A stretch of DNA of 14,218 bases from Oscillibacter sp. (lineage in GTDB: Bacteria; Bacillota; Clostridia; Oscillospirales; Oscillospiraceae). Positions 6,424 to 14,218 of this stretch are shown piece after piece (position 1 is the stretch's first letter; each line of letters starts with the position of its first letter). A program made the position numbers and the translations under genes. The DNA lies in contig JAKSQE010000017.1 of assembly GCA_024404295.1 (NCBI GenBank), forward strand, positions 1-14,218, in the 5' to 3' direction. The notes beneath the pieces are model-generated. The model was not told the origin of the DNA. It worked only from the letters and a program-made list of their open reading frames with translations, and did no database searches.

Positions 6424-8492
6424 TGGCTTTGGAACTGCTCTCCCCTGCAGGATCACCGGAATCCCTCCGTGCCGCTGTGCAAAACGGTGCCGGAGCGGTA
6501 TACCTTGGCTGGGGCGACTTTAATGCCCGCCGCAACGCCAAGAATTTTTCCGACGAGGAATTTTCCGAAGCACTGCAATATTGCCATGTTCGAGGAGTTC
6601 GGGTCTTTTTGACCTTAAACACTCTGCTGACGGATCGGGAACTTCCCCATGCTGTGGAAACGGCACGGCAAGCTGCCCGACTGGGCATTGACTCCATCCT
6701 GGTGCAGGATTGGGGGCTTTTCGATGTGCTCCGCAAGGCGTTCCCTGATCTGCCCCTCCACGCCAGCACCCAGATGAGCGTTTTCACCTCCGGCGGCGCC
6801 TGTGAGGTCGCCAATGATGGCTGCGAGCGGGTGGTCATTGCACGGGAATGCTCCGCAGAGGACACTGCGGCGATTTGCGAAAACTGCCCTGCTGAAATCG
6901 AGATTTTTGGCCATGGCGCTCTGTGTATGTGCTATTCCGGTCAGTGCGAAATGAGCGCCTTGATCGGTCAGCGTAGCGGCAACCGCGGTCGATGCGCGCA
7001 GCCCTGCCGTTTGCCCTATGGGGTCAACGGTCCTGCTAAGGGAGGCTATCCTCTGAGTTTGAAGGACAGTTGTCTTGCTCGCAACATCGTCGAGATGGAG
7101 GAAATGGGCGTTGCCTGCCTGAAATTGGAGGGCCGCATGAAGCGGCCGGAATATGTGGCAGTTATCAGCCGCATTTACGCCCGACTATTGGCGGAACACC
7201 GTCAGCCCACCATGGCGGAATGGAACGAACTGGAGCAGGCCTTTTCCCGCTCTGGCTTTACCGACTGGTACTGGTTGGGCAAACACGGCGCCGGCATGTT
7301 TGGCACCCGTCCTGAAAATGCACCCGACCCGAAAGAACTCTTTGCTGAGGCAAAGGCTCTTTATGAAAAAGATGATTTGCGGACGGTCCCTGTAACCTTC
7401 CGCTGTACTATTATGGCTTCTCAGCCTGCGACCTTGACCGTCTCCGATGAGGACGGTCACTTGGTAACGGTTTCCGGCTCTGTGCCGGAAACGGCTCGCA
7501 ATCGCTCCATTACTGCAGAGGAAGTGGAGATGCGCTTGAACAAGACCGGCGGAACAGCTTTCCGTTGTGTGTCGGTATCCGCCGCTGTGGAAGAGGGGCT
7601 CTCTCTCCCTGCCAGCGCCATCAATGCTTTGCGTCGTGACGCACTCAGCGCATTGGAAACTGCCCGCTGCGCTGTGCCGGAGCGGCGGGAATTGCCGCTG
7701 CCCGAACTGCCGGACACGGATCATTCTGTCTCTACTCCGGAATTTACTGTTTCCGTGACCTCTGCGGCACAGCTCAATGCTGTTCTCCCCTTTTCGCCTG
7801 CACGAATGGATGTGCCGCTGGAGCTGTTGGCAGCATTTCAGGCTCTGCCGCAATACAGCGGTATATGGTGCGCCATTCTACCTCGCGTCTGGCGGGACAA
7901 AAATGAGCCGGAACTCCGTTCCATGCTGGAAAAGGTATCCAAACTGGGTGTGACCGGTGTGCTGATCGGCAATATCGGCCACCTATCTCTTGTAAGAGAT
8001 TTCCCCTTTACAATTTACGGAGACTACGGTCTGAACGTGTTTAATAGCCATGCCATGGATTATTTGCAGCAAAAGGGCCTTTCTTCTGCCTGCGTGTCTT
8101 TTGAGTTACGCTTTGCTCAGATCCGTGACCTGCAAAAAGTCATTCCCGCAGAGGCTATCGTCTACGGCCGCCTGCCGCTGATGATCACAGAAAACTGTCT
8201 GGTGGAGAATGCATGCGGATGCCGTCCTGACGGCCCCAATTATCTTTCCGACCGTACCGGTGCCCAATTCCCCCTGCTGTGCTCTTACGGCCACCGAACC
8301 GAAGTACAGAACAGCAAGCCACTGTGGCTCGCTGATAAGCCGGAGTGGAAACGGCTCGGTCTTGCATATGCCCGTTTACGCTTCACCACAGAATCCCCCT
8401 CCCAGTGTGCCCAGGTCTATCAAGCGTATCTGGACGGCGCAACGGCAATGGGAGATTTTACTCGCGGACTGTACGAGCGTGGCGTAGAATAA
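6423..8492 (+). CDS. U32 family protein with DUF3656-type C-terminal region (RlhA/TrhP-like RNA hydroxylase)
   Basis: A 689-residue protein of the family historically named peptidase U32. E. coli relatives are known to hydroxylate RNA (RlhA: 23S rRNA C2501; TrhP: tRNA U34), using prephenate-dependent chemistry and an Fe-S cluster. The N-terminal barrel starts LELLSPAGSPESLRAAVQNG. The U32 signature lies at about 160-178 (EIFGHGALCMC followed by YSGQCEMS). C168, C175, C191 (or C195) and C232 have the spacing of the four iron-sulfur ligands reported for this superfamily. The extended C-terminal part fits DUF3656, which favours RlhA over the shorter TrhP; a further cysteine group lies near residues 590-600 (NCLVENACGC). 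Translation is probably coupled to zapA through TAATG. The RNA target cannot be decided from sequence, and protease activity is unlikely. Confidence 0.88.
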   Translation: MALELLSPAGSPESLRAAVQNGAGAVYLGWGDFNARRNAKNFSDEEFSEALQYCHVRGVRVFLTLNTLLTDRELPHAVETARQAARLGIDSILVQDWGLFDVLRKAFPDLPLHASTQMSVFTSGGACEVANDGCERVVIARECSAEDTAAICENCPAEIEIFGHGALCMCYSGQCEMSALIGQRSGNRGRCAQPCRLPYGVNGPAKGGYPLSLKDSCLARNIVEMEEMGVACLKLEGRMKRPEYVAVISRIYARLLAEHRQPTMAEWNELEQAFSRSGFTDWYWLGKHGAGMFGTRPENAPDPKELFAEAKALYEKDDLRTVPVTFRCTIMASQPATLTVSDEDGHLVTVSGSVPETARNRSITAEEVEMRLNKTGGTAFRCVSVSAAVEEGLSLPASAINALRRDALSALETARCAVPERRELPLPELPDTDHSVSTPEFTVSVTSAAQLNAVLPFSPARMDVPLELLAAFQALPQYSGIWCAILPRVWRDKNEPELRSMLEKVSKLGVTGVLIGNIGHLSLVRDFPFTIYGDYGLNVFNSHAMDYLQQKGLSSACVSFELRFAQIRDLQKVIPAEAIVYGRLPLMITENCLVENACGCRPDGPNYLSDRTGAQFPLLCSYGHRTEVQNSKPLWLADKPEWKRLGLAYARLRFTTESPSQCAQVYQAYLDGATAMGDFTRGLYERGVE

Positions 8493-8504
8493 GGCATTTT
8501 TTGA

Positions 8505-8534
8505 TTGCCATTTGTAATATTAACCACTTATTAT
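8505..8534 (+). promoter_or_regulatory. Candidate promoter for dut-maf-mreCD-mrdA
   Basis: TTGCCA (8505-8510) and TATTAT (8529-8534) each match the SigA consensus at 5 of 6 positions, with an 18-base spacer, in the 71-base AT-rich gap after the U32 gene. Transcription would begin near 8541, about 22 bases before dut. No terminator precedes it, so the U32 transcript may also read through. Confidence 0.6.
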
Positions 8535-8563
8535 ACAAATCACTATCATTTTTGAGGTTTACC

Positions 8564-8995
8564 ATGGAAGAAATCAAGGTAAAATATTTTGTGGACGGCA
8601 TTGATGAGCTGTGCTACGTGGCAGGCAAATCCGACTGGATCGATCTCCACGCCGCGGAAACCGTGACCCTCAAAGCCGGCGAGTTCAAGTTGATTCCTCT
8701 GGGCGTGGCCATTGCCCTGCCGGAGGGGTACGAGGCGCATATTGCCCCTCGCAGCTCTACCTTTAAGAATTACGGCCTGCTGCAGACCAACTCTGTAGGT
8801 GTGGTGGACTACACCTATCGTGGCGACAACGACCAGTGGTACTTTCCCGCCTATGCCACCCGAGACATTACGGTGGAGAAGAACGACCGCATCTGCCAGT
8901 TCCGCATTATGCGCAACCAGCCGGCGCTGCATTTCACCCGTGTGGAACATCTGGATTCCCCCGACCGTGGCGGCTTCGGCTCCACCGGAAAGTGA
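8564..8995 (+). CDS. dut: Deoxyuridine 5'-triphosphate nucleotidohydrolase (dUTPase)
   Basis: Cytosolic trimeric dUTPase of 143 residues that hydrolyses dUTP to dUMP + PPi, keeping uracil out of DNA and feeding dTMP synthesis. The five family motifs are in order: motif 1 around residues 20-30 (DWIDLHA), motif 2 PRSS (62-65), motif 3 NSVGVVDYTYRG (76-87) with the catalytic base D82, motif 4 RICQF (109-113) and the C-terminal P-loop-like motif 5 RGGFGSTG (135-142), so active sites should be complete. Motif 1 has Trp where most dUTPases have Gly, which I recall as a Clostridia subfamily trait. Start ATG at 8564 has a modest GAGG at 8554-8557. The next gene, maf, begins 8 bases after its stop, and both enzymes clean the nucleotide pool. 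Confidence 0.95.
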   Translation: MEEIKVKYFVDGIDELCYVAGKSDWIDLHAAETVTLKAGEFKLIPLGVAIALPEGYEAHIAPRSSTFKNYGLLQTNSVGVVDYTYRGDNDQWYFPAYATRDITVEKNDRICQFRIMRNQPALHFTRVEHLDSPDRGGFGSTGK

Positions 8996-9003
8996 GGCAG
9001 CGC

Positions 9004-9579
9004 ATGGCAAACATTGTTTTAGCCTCCGGCTCTCCCCGTCGGCAGGAATTATTGCAGCGCATCGGCATTACGGAGTTTGACATCCGCGTTCCCGATGCCG
9101 ATGAACACTACCCTGACGGCTTGACGCCCCAGCAGGTGGTGGAGTACATCTCCCGGAAGAAAGCCGACGCCGCCGCAGCGCTGTGCAGCGAAGATGAAAT
9201 CGTCATTACCGCCGACACCATGGTGTTTCTGGACGACCAGCGATTGGGAAAGCCTGTGGACGAAGCCCATGCCTTGAAAATGTTGACCGATCTGCAGGGC
9301 CGCCACCACACGGTCTGCACGGGTGTCACCGTGCGGCAGGGAGCAAAAATACTTACGGAAAGCGAGACCACCGAGGTCTATTTCCGTTCCGCCACCACTG
9401 CTGAACTGTTGGCCTATATCGCCACCGGCGAGCCAATGGACAAAGCCGGAGCTTATGGTGTGCAGGGCAAAGGTGCATTGCTGGTGGAAAAGCTAAACGG
9501 CGACTTTTTTAATGTTATGGGCCTGCCTGTCCTGCGGCTGAGCCGCATGCTGGCAAATTTTGGCGTAGAATTACTGTAA
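9004..9579 (+). CDS. maf: Maf family nucleoside triphosphate pyrophosphatase
   Basis: Cytosolic house-cleaning pyrophosphatase of 191 residues; Maf proteins hydrolyse nucleotides such as dTTP/UTP/CTP or modified ones to monophosphate + PPi, and are linked to septum control in Bacillus. Visible motifs: SGSPRR (8-13), VITADT (67-72) with the catalytic aspartate, GKP (82-84), LQGRHHTVCTG (97-107), EPMDKAGAYGVQG (143-155) and FNVMGLP (169-175). The length is normal. The ATG at 9004 is 8 bases after dut, with its GTGAGG ribosome binding site overlapping the dut stop. It precedes mreC, its common position in Firmicutes, where radC and mreB often lie between them. I cannot assign the preferred nucleotide. 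Confidence 0.94.
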   Translation: MANIVLASGSPRRQELLQRIGITEFDIRVPDADEHYPDGLTPQQVVEYISRKKADAAAALCSEDEIVITADTMVFLDDQRLGKPVDEAHALKMLTDLQGRHHTVCTGVTVRQGAKILTESETTEVYFRSATTAELLAYIATGEPMDKAGAYGVQGKGALLVEKLNGDFFNVMGLPVLRLSRMLANFGVELL

Positions 9580-9604
9580 TTTAGCCTTTTTTCGGAGGTT
9601 CCTC

Positions 9605-10447
9605 TTGAAAGATTTTCTGAAAAACAATGGATTATGGATTTTAGCCGCCACGGCAGTCATCTCCGTGGCGTTGGCTATGCTGTCTTATTTCAGTGCCACT
9701 TCTTCCCCTTTAGAAAACATTGCCAATACGCTTGCTTCTCCTTTTCGCTCCGCCCGTACGGCAGTCAGCAGCTGGGTAGAAGACAAGCAAAATTATTATC
9801 GGGACACAACAGATTTGCAAGCAGAAAACGAGGCCCTGAAGCAGCAGATCGCCAAAATGGAAAGCGAAATTCGTCAGGCCCGTGCAGACAGCGAAGAAAA
9901 TGCCTTTCTCCGGGATCTGCTGGGTCTTCAGCAGCAGCGCCGTGATCTCAGCGACTTTGAAACCGCTTTGATTACCGAGCGCAGCACTTCAAACTGGGCC
10001 TCAACGCTAACGTTAAACAAGGGCACGAGCCACGGGATCGAAGTGGGCGACTGTGTGATTGATGAAAGCGGAAATCTGGTGGGTCTTATCAGTTCTGTGG
10101 GCGCAAGTTGGTCTACGGTACTAAATATTATTGATACCGACACTTCCATTGGTGCCAAAGTCTTTCGAACAGAAGACATCTGCGTGGCTCAGGGAAGCTT
10201 TTCCCTGATGAGCGATGGATTGCTTCGCTTGGATTATTTGCCCGACAACTGTCAGCTAATGCCCGGAGATTTGATCGTTACCCTTGGTTTAGGTGGCTTT
10301 TTGCCGCCCGATCTGGTCATCGGCTCTGTACAGGAAGTGAAAACGGATGATTCTGGAGCAGCTTCATATGCGCTTTTGTCTCCTGCAGCAGCATTGGAGG
10401 ATCTAACCAGAGTGTGTGTGATTAAGTCCTTCGAGATCCAAAGCTAA
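9605..10447 (+). CDS. mreC: Rod shape-determining protein MreC
   Basis: Bitopic membrane protein of 280 residues that organises the elongasome outside the cytoplasmic membrane and contacts PBP2. It has a short cytoplasmic N-terminus, one membrane segment (about 10-28), a charged coiled coil (about 65-112, rich in E, Q and K) and two beta-barrel domains (about 120-275). The barrel region shows the MreC pattern NWASTLTLNKGTSHGIEVGD, then NLVGLISSVG, and later MPGDLIVTLGLGGFLPPDLVIG. The start is TTG at 9605, supported by CGGAGG at 9593-9598 with 6-base spacing; no ATG fits. The weak start codon may keep its level low. It is followed 44 bases later by mreD. Confidence 0.94.
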   Translation: MKDFLKNNGLWILAATAVISVALAMLSYFSATSSPLENIANTLASPFRSARTAVSSWVEDKQNYYRDTTDLQAENEALKQQIAKMESEIRQARADSEENAFLRDLLGLQQQRRDLSDFETALITERSTSNWASTLTLNKGTSHGIEVGDCVIDESGNLVGLISSVGASWSTVLNIIDTDTSIGAKVFRTEDICVAQGSFSLMSDGLLRLDYLPDNCQLMPGDLIVTLGLGGFLPPDLVIGSVQEVKTDDSGAASYALLSPAAALEDLTRVCVIKSFEIQS

Positions 10448-10491
10448 CACACAAAGCACTCGTTCATTTTTGAGAAAGGAGTTTCAACCCT

Positions 10492-11004
10492 ATGCTGGCC
10501 CGTACTGCTACAATTTTTAAATGGACTCTTTACTGCGCCGCAGGACTGCTCTGTATGTTTGTACAGTGGTTGGTTTTGAATCGTTTGCATATTTGGGGTT
10601 TGATTCCGTTTCTCTACCCGCTGATTGTCGCCATTCCCTCCACCATGGAAGGACCCCTTTTTGGCTCCGCATATGGCTTAGTATTTGGTGTTCTCAGCGA
10701 TTTGCTCTTACCCGCCCCGATTCCCTGTTTTTATACGCTTATTTTTCCCTTTGTGGGATTTTGCGCCGGTTTTATATCCCGCAACCTGATTCCAGTAGGC
10801 TTACTCTGTTCGCTATTTGCCACAATGGTGTCGTTCTTTCTAACGGATCTGTTTCACACCATTGTTTTCTGGGCGCAGAATCAGGCTGCATGGCGCGCTG
10901 CAGCATGGGTAGGCGTTCGTGAGTTCTGTATTACCCTTCCTCTGATTCTCCTGATCACCCCGCTGTTCGGTTGGGTCTACCGTACCGTCCATCAGGACGA
11001 CTAA
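10492..11004 (+). CDS. mreD: Rod shape-determining protein MreD
   Basis: Multi-spanning membrane protein of 170 residues, nearly all hydrophobic, with about five or six membrane segments. It is the least conserved elongasome component, but the family signature is visible at about 53-71: EGPLFGSAYGLVFGVLSDL, an E-G...G...G.....D pattern. Together with MreC it links the cytoskeleton to PBP2 and RodA. Start ATG at 10492 has AAAGGAG about 10 bases upstream. The 17-base gap to mrdA supports co-transcription. Identification rests on the signature, hydrophobicity and position between mreC and mrdA. Confidence 0.9.
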   Translation: MLARTATIFKWTLYCAAGLLCMFVQWLVLNRLHIWGLIPFLYPLIVAIPSTMEGPLFGSAYGLVFGVLSDLLLPAPIPCFYTLIFPFVGFCAGFISRNLIPVGLLCSLFATMVSFFLTDLFHTIVFWAQNQAAWRAAAWVGVREFCITLPLILLITPLFGWVYRTVHQDD

Positions 11005-11021
11005 CTTTTTTAGGAGCCGCT

Positions 11022-13253
11022 ATGATTCAACGCAAATCACAATTTGTTCGGTTGTATGCCTTATCTGCCATTTTATTGGCGGTATTGGTCGCCTTTTTGG
11101 TGGAGCTTTTCAGTATTCAAATTGTTCACCACGATGAATATCTGGACCTCTCTGTTACCTCTATCACCCGCAGCAAAGCCGTTACGGCTTCCCGTGGTAT
11201 CATTACCGACCGCGCCGGGCGGACACTGGTTGCCAACCGCTCCACATATAGTCTGACCTTTGACAGCAATCTGCTCCCAAAAGGAACTGACAAAAATGAG
11301 GCCATTTTGCGGCTGCTGCAGCTTTGCCAAAGTCAGAATGTTGAATGTGCAGATCACTTACCCATTGATCAAACTGCACCCTATTCCTTCCAGGTGGATC
11401 AGTTGACCTCCAACGAAAAAAGGCAATTTCTCTCCTATTTGAAGAGCTTAAAACCTGCAAAATCCGCAATTTCCTCCTATTTATTAACCAATCCGGAATT
11501 ATTAGAGGCAGTAGATGATGCAGCCGAAGAAACAGAAGAACCGGTTGCTTCCGGTTGGAAAGCAACTCTGAAGCGATTGTTTTCCGCCAATCGCTCTTCC
11601 GAATCGGATAGCCCCATCAGCGCTCCCATTGATCGACTCAAAGGTTCCCAGCTGACAAATCAGCTTCTTTTGGATATGGGCATTGACCCCATTCAGCTCA
11701 TGACTTGGATGCGAGACGCTTTTTCTGTGCCGACTTCCCTGTCTCAGGCCGATGCACGTCTCGTCCTGGGCGTACAGTATGAACTGGCTCTGCGCTCTTT
11801 AGGCGCTAACAACGCAGTTTATGTGTTGGCTGACGATGTTGATGTGGAATTTATTTCCATTTTAAGCGACGGACAATACCGTGGTGCCAAGGTGGGCAGC
11901 GCCTCCGTCCGTGAAATTCAGACCGACTATGCCGCACATCTTTTAGGTATTGTCGGTAGTATCTCTAACTATACTGACGAATTGAAAGAACAGGGCTACT
12001 CTATGGATGACCGTATTGGTCAAAGCGGTGTGGAGCAAGCCTTCGAAACCTATCTCCGCGGCATTGACGGCAAGCGCGTGGTTGCCACCAATAGCGACGG
12101 CAAAGTTACTGCCGAATATTATAGTATTGATCCCCAGCCGGGCAACATTGTAGAACTGACTATTGATTTGAAATTACAGGAAGCCACCGAGAATGCTCTG
12201 GCAGAAACTGTTTCGGCAATGAATGCAAAAGACGGTTTGGAAACACGCGGTGCCGGCGCAGCGGTGGTTAAGGTCAACACCGGAGAAGTGCTGTCGCTGG
12301 CATCCTATCCTTCATTTGATTTATCCTCCTACCGCAAAGATTTTACCGAACTGCGGGACGACCCTGCAAAGCCGCTGCTAAATCGCGCTACACAGGGTGC
12401 CTATGCCCCCGGTTCCACCTTAAAACCCGCCACCGCTATTGCAGCGCTGGAATCCGGCGTGGTCGATGTCTATGACACCGTCTATGACACAGGCTACTGG
12501 AAATACCCCAGTTCCACCTGGAGCGGCGGTACCAACTGCTGGCTCCGCAGCGGTCACGGCACCATGAATGCCACCTCTGCCATTACCAACTCCTGCAACT
12601 ACTATTTTGCCGAAATGGGCTACCGCATGGGTATGGATACTCTGAATGAATATCTGTCCAGCTTTGGTTTGGGTCAATCTACCGGCATTGAAATCGGCGA
12701 TGCAAAAGGCACGCTTGCTTCCAACGAATCCGGTGGAAACCAGGCACCCTGGGCCGCTTACGGCCAAGCAAACCAGCTTTATACTCCTTTGCAATTAGCC
12801 AACTATATTGCCACTCTGGTCAATGGCGGTCAGCATCGGCAGGCGCACTTGCTGAAAACGGTCAAGACCTATGACAGCTCTGAAATTGTCACCGTAGGCA
12901 ATACAGAGCCTCTGAATACGATTGATATCTCCGACAGTTCTCTGGATGCGGTGAAAAAAGGCATGTTGGGATACACCAGACCCGGCGGCTCTGTGTACAA
13001 TCAATTTACAAAGTGTGTCGTTTCTGCCGGTGCAAAAACCGGTACGGCACAGGTCGGCGCTAACATTACCAATAACGGTGTGTTTGTTTGCTTTGCCCCC
13101 TATGAAGATCCCGAAATCGCCGTAGCCGTTGTGATCGAAAAAGCAACTGCCGGTGCAAATCTGGCATCCGCCGCAGTTGAAATTCTTAACGCATATTTTA
13201 CTGCTGACCAAATTGGCGCAGTAATCCTGCCGGAAAACGCTTTGTTGAGTTAA
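11022..13253 (+). CDS. mrdA: Penicillin-binding protein 2 (class B PBP, elongation transpeptidase)
   Basis: Membrane-anchored D,D-transpeptidase of 743 residues that cross-links peptidoglycan during side-wall growth, with RodA and MreCD. One N-terminal membrane anchor (about 11-33) precedes the pedestal domain, which opens with the class B PBP segment ASRGIITDRAGRTLVANR (56-73). The catalytic domain has all three motifs: S465-T-L-K468 (in YAPGSTLKP), S524-C-N526 and K672-T-G674 (in AGAKTGTAQ). The pedestal is long and contains a low-complexity acidic/serine insertion (about 160-205). SCN at the second motif and Leu before the catalytic Lys (many PBP2s have Phe) are small deviations that keep the catalytic residues. 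ATG at 11022 follows TAGGAG (11011-11016). Position after mreD supports PBP2 over a division or sporulation PBP. Confidence 0.93.
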   Translation: MIQRKSQFVRLYALSAILLAVLVAFLVELFSIQIVHHDEYLDLSVTSITRSKAVTASRGIITDRAGRTLVANRSTYSLTFDSNLLPKGTDKNEAILRLLQLCQSQNVECADHLPIDQTAPYSFQVDQLTSNEKRQFLSYLKSLKPAKSAISSYLLTNPELLEAVDDAAEETEEPVASGWKATLKRLFSANRSSESDSPISAPIDRLKGSQLTNQLLLDMGIDPIQLMTWMRDAFSVPTSLSQADARLVLGVQYELALRSLGANNAVYVLADDVDVEFISILSDGQYRGAKVGSASVREIQTDYAAHLLGIVGSISNYTDELKEQGYSMDDRIGQSGVEQAFETYLRGIDGKRVVATNSDGKVTAEYYSIDPQPGNIVELTIDLKLQEATENALAETVSAMNAKDGLETRGAGAAVVKVNTGEVLSLASYPSFDLSSYRKDFTELRDDPAKPLLNRATQGAYAPGSTLKPATAIAALESGVVDVYDTVYDTGYWKYPSSTWSGGTNCWLRSGHGTMNATSAITNSCNYYFAEMGYRMGMDTLNEYLSSFGLGQSTGIEIGDAKGTLASNESGGNQAPWAAYGQANQLYTPLQLANYIATLVNGGQHRQAHLLKTVKTYDSSEIVTVGNTEPLNTIDISDSSLDAVKKGMLGYTRPGGSVYNQFTKCVVSAGAKTGTAQVGANITNNGVFVCFAPYEDPEIAVAVVIEKATAGANLASAAVEILNAYFTADQIGAVILPENALLS

Positions 13254-13285
13254 GCGTTTTATTGGCACATAGAAGGAGAGAGATT

Positions 13286-14218
13286 ATGGCAGAGCCCTTT
13301 GTATTTGACCCCCGCTGCACGGCATGTAAGTCACCTTTCGGTGCAGTGGCATGCGGAGAACCTTTTACGCTGCATGTCCGTCCTCTGGCGTGTGAGAACT
13401 TTAACCGATGCATTCTGGTACTGCATCGGGAATTTGCCGCCACTGAAACAGAGATCGACCTGACCTGTGACGGACCGGAAGCCGAGCGTGTTCGCTTCTC
13501 CATTACGTTAAATGCTCCTGCGGAGCCGGAGCTCATTTGGTATTACTTCTATTTCTGGAAACTGGATGGTAGCCGTTATATTTTAGACAGAACCGGTTAC
13601 CATAGTGCCGGAGAGCCTGCCGCATGGCAAATCACCGTTTATGAAAAGAACCATACTCCCTATTGGTTTGGTGACGGAGTTACCTATCAGATTTTTCCTG
13701 ACCGTTTTTGTCGCACAGAACTGCCTGATGTCCGTCAAATGATCGGAAACCGCTGGGTACACGAGGATTGGAGTGATGTGCCCTCCTGGAAGCCGGAACC
13801 CGATGGCGAGGTCCGCTGCCGTGATTACTACGGCGGCTCTCTGAAGGGAGTCATTTCCAAACTGGACGAGCTGTCTGGACTGGGCGTTTCTACGATTTAT
13901 TTCTGCCCCATCTTTGAAGCAGCCTCCAACCACCGCTACAATACAGCGGATTATTTTAAAATTGACCCCATGCTTGGCACAGAGGAAGATTTCAAGGAAC
14001 TTTGCGCAGAGGCCAAAAAGCGTGGTATGCGCGTGGTTTTGGACGGTGTTTTCAATCACACCGGTTCCCAGAGTCGCTATTTTAACGCAGACGGCTGGTA
14101 TAAGGACGAAGTTGGCGCAGCGCAAAGCCCGGATTCTCCCTATGCTCCTTGGTTTAACTTCCACCCCTTCCCCGATGATTACGATGCCTGGTGGGGCATC
14201 AAGACGCTGCCCGCCGTC
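13286..14218 (+). CDS. GH13 alpha-amylase/neopullulanase-type glycoside hydrolase (3' truncated by the window)
   Basis: The first 311 residues are visible; the frame is open to the window edge. There is no signal peptide, so the enzyme is probably cytosolic and acts on maltodextrins or glycogen. An N-terminal beta domain (about 1-120), like those preceding GH13 neopullulanases, leads into the catalytic barrel at VTYQIFPDRF (132-141). The barrel shows YYGGSLKGVISKLDELSGLG (181-200), PIFEAASNHRYNTADYF (208-224) and conserved region I DGVFNHTG (253-260). The nucleophile aspartate and acid/base glutamate lie beyond the window, so activity cannot be checked. Start ATG has AAGGAG (13273-13278) upstream and lies 32 bases after mrdA, so it is probably the next gene of the operon. 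Cysteines C11, C14 and C23 are unusual for a GH13 N-terminus. The substrate subtype is not decidable here. Confidence 0.9.
   Translation, partial: MAEPFVFDPRCTACKSPFGAVACGEPFTLHVRPLACENFNRCILVLHREFAATETEIDLTCDGPEAERVRFSITLNAPAEPELIWYYFYFWKLDGSRYILDRTGYHSAGEPAAWQITVYEKNHTPYWFGDGVTYQIFPDRFCRTELPDVRQMIGNRWVHEDWSDVPSWKPEPDGEVRCRDYYGGSLKGVISKLDELSGLGVSTIYFCPIFEAASNHRYNTADYFKIDPMLGTEEDFKELCAEAKKRGMRVVLDGVFNHTGSQSRYFNADGWYKDEVGAAQSPDSPYAPWFNFHPFPDDYDAWWGIKTLPAV

Overview
The window is an ordinary stretch of chromosome from a low-to-mid GC Firmicute, most likely a Clostridia member of the Oscillospiraceae/Ruminococcaceae type. The lineage is an inference from gene content: a PPDK-based central metabolism, a T-box leader, a DnaD/DnaI-type helicase loader pair, ZapA next to a U32 protein, and an mre/mrdA cluster. 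Ribosome binding sites are strong AGGAGG-like sequences and promoters are SigA-like. No mobile element, CRISPR array, tRNA or rRNA gene is visible.

Layout. (1) 1-382: the 3' end of pyruvate phosphate dikinase with a strong terminator. (2) 383-3944: an AT-rich gap, a clear SigA promoter, a T-box leader whose specifier codon reads UGG (tryptophan), then a three-gene ABC importer (lipoprotein, permease, ATPase: TrpXYZ type) ending in a perfect 13-bp hairpin that can serve both converging operons. (3) 3950-5877, minus strand: a DnaD-like primosome protein followed by a DnaI/DnaC-like AAA+ helicase loader. (4) 5878-6105: a divergent intergenic region with a promoter for each side. (5) 6106-8492, plus strand: zapA (Z-ring assembly) overlapping by one base a U32 protein of the rRNA/tRNA hydroxylase family. 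(6) 8505-14218, plus strand: a promoter, then dut, maf, mreC, mreD, mrdA (PBP2) and the start of a cytosolic GH13 alpha-amylase-type enzyme that runs off the window.

How it works together. The importer should be made when uncharged tRNA-Trp binds the T-box and blocks the leader terminator. Beyond that terminator the leader can fold again and cover the trpX Shine-Dalgarno sequence, a possible second control layer. A hairpin between trpX and trpY may favour the binding protein over the permease. The remaining genes are housekeeping: replication restart/initiation, division, nucleotide-pool sanitation and rod-type cell wall elongation. mreB is absent from between maf and mreC, where many Firmicutes carry it.

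I looked for an undescribed system and found none. The most interesting material is regulatory: the T-box leader and the structures downstream of it.
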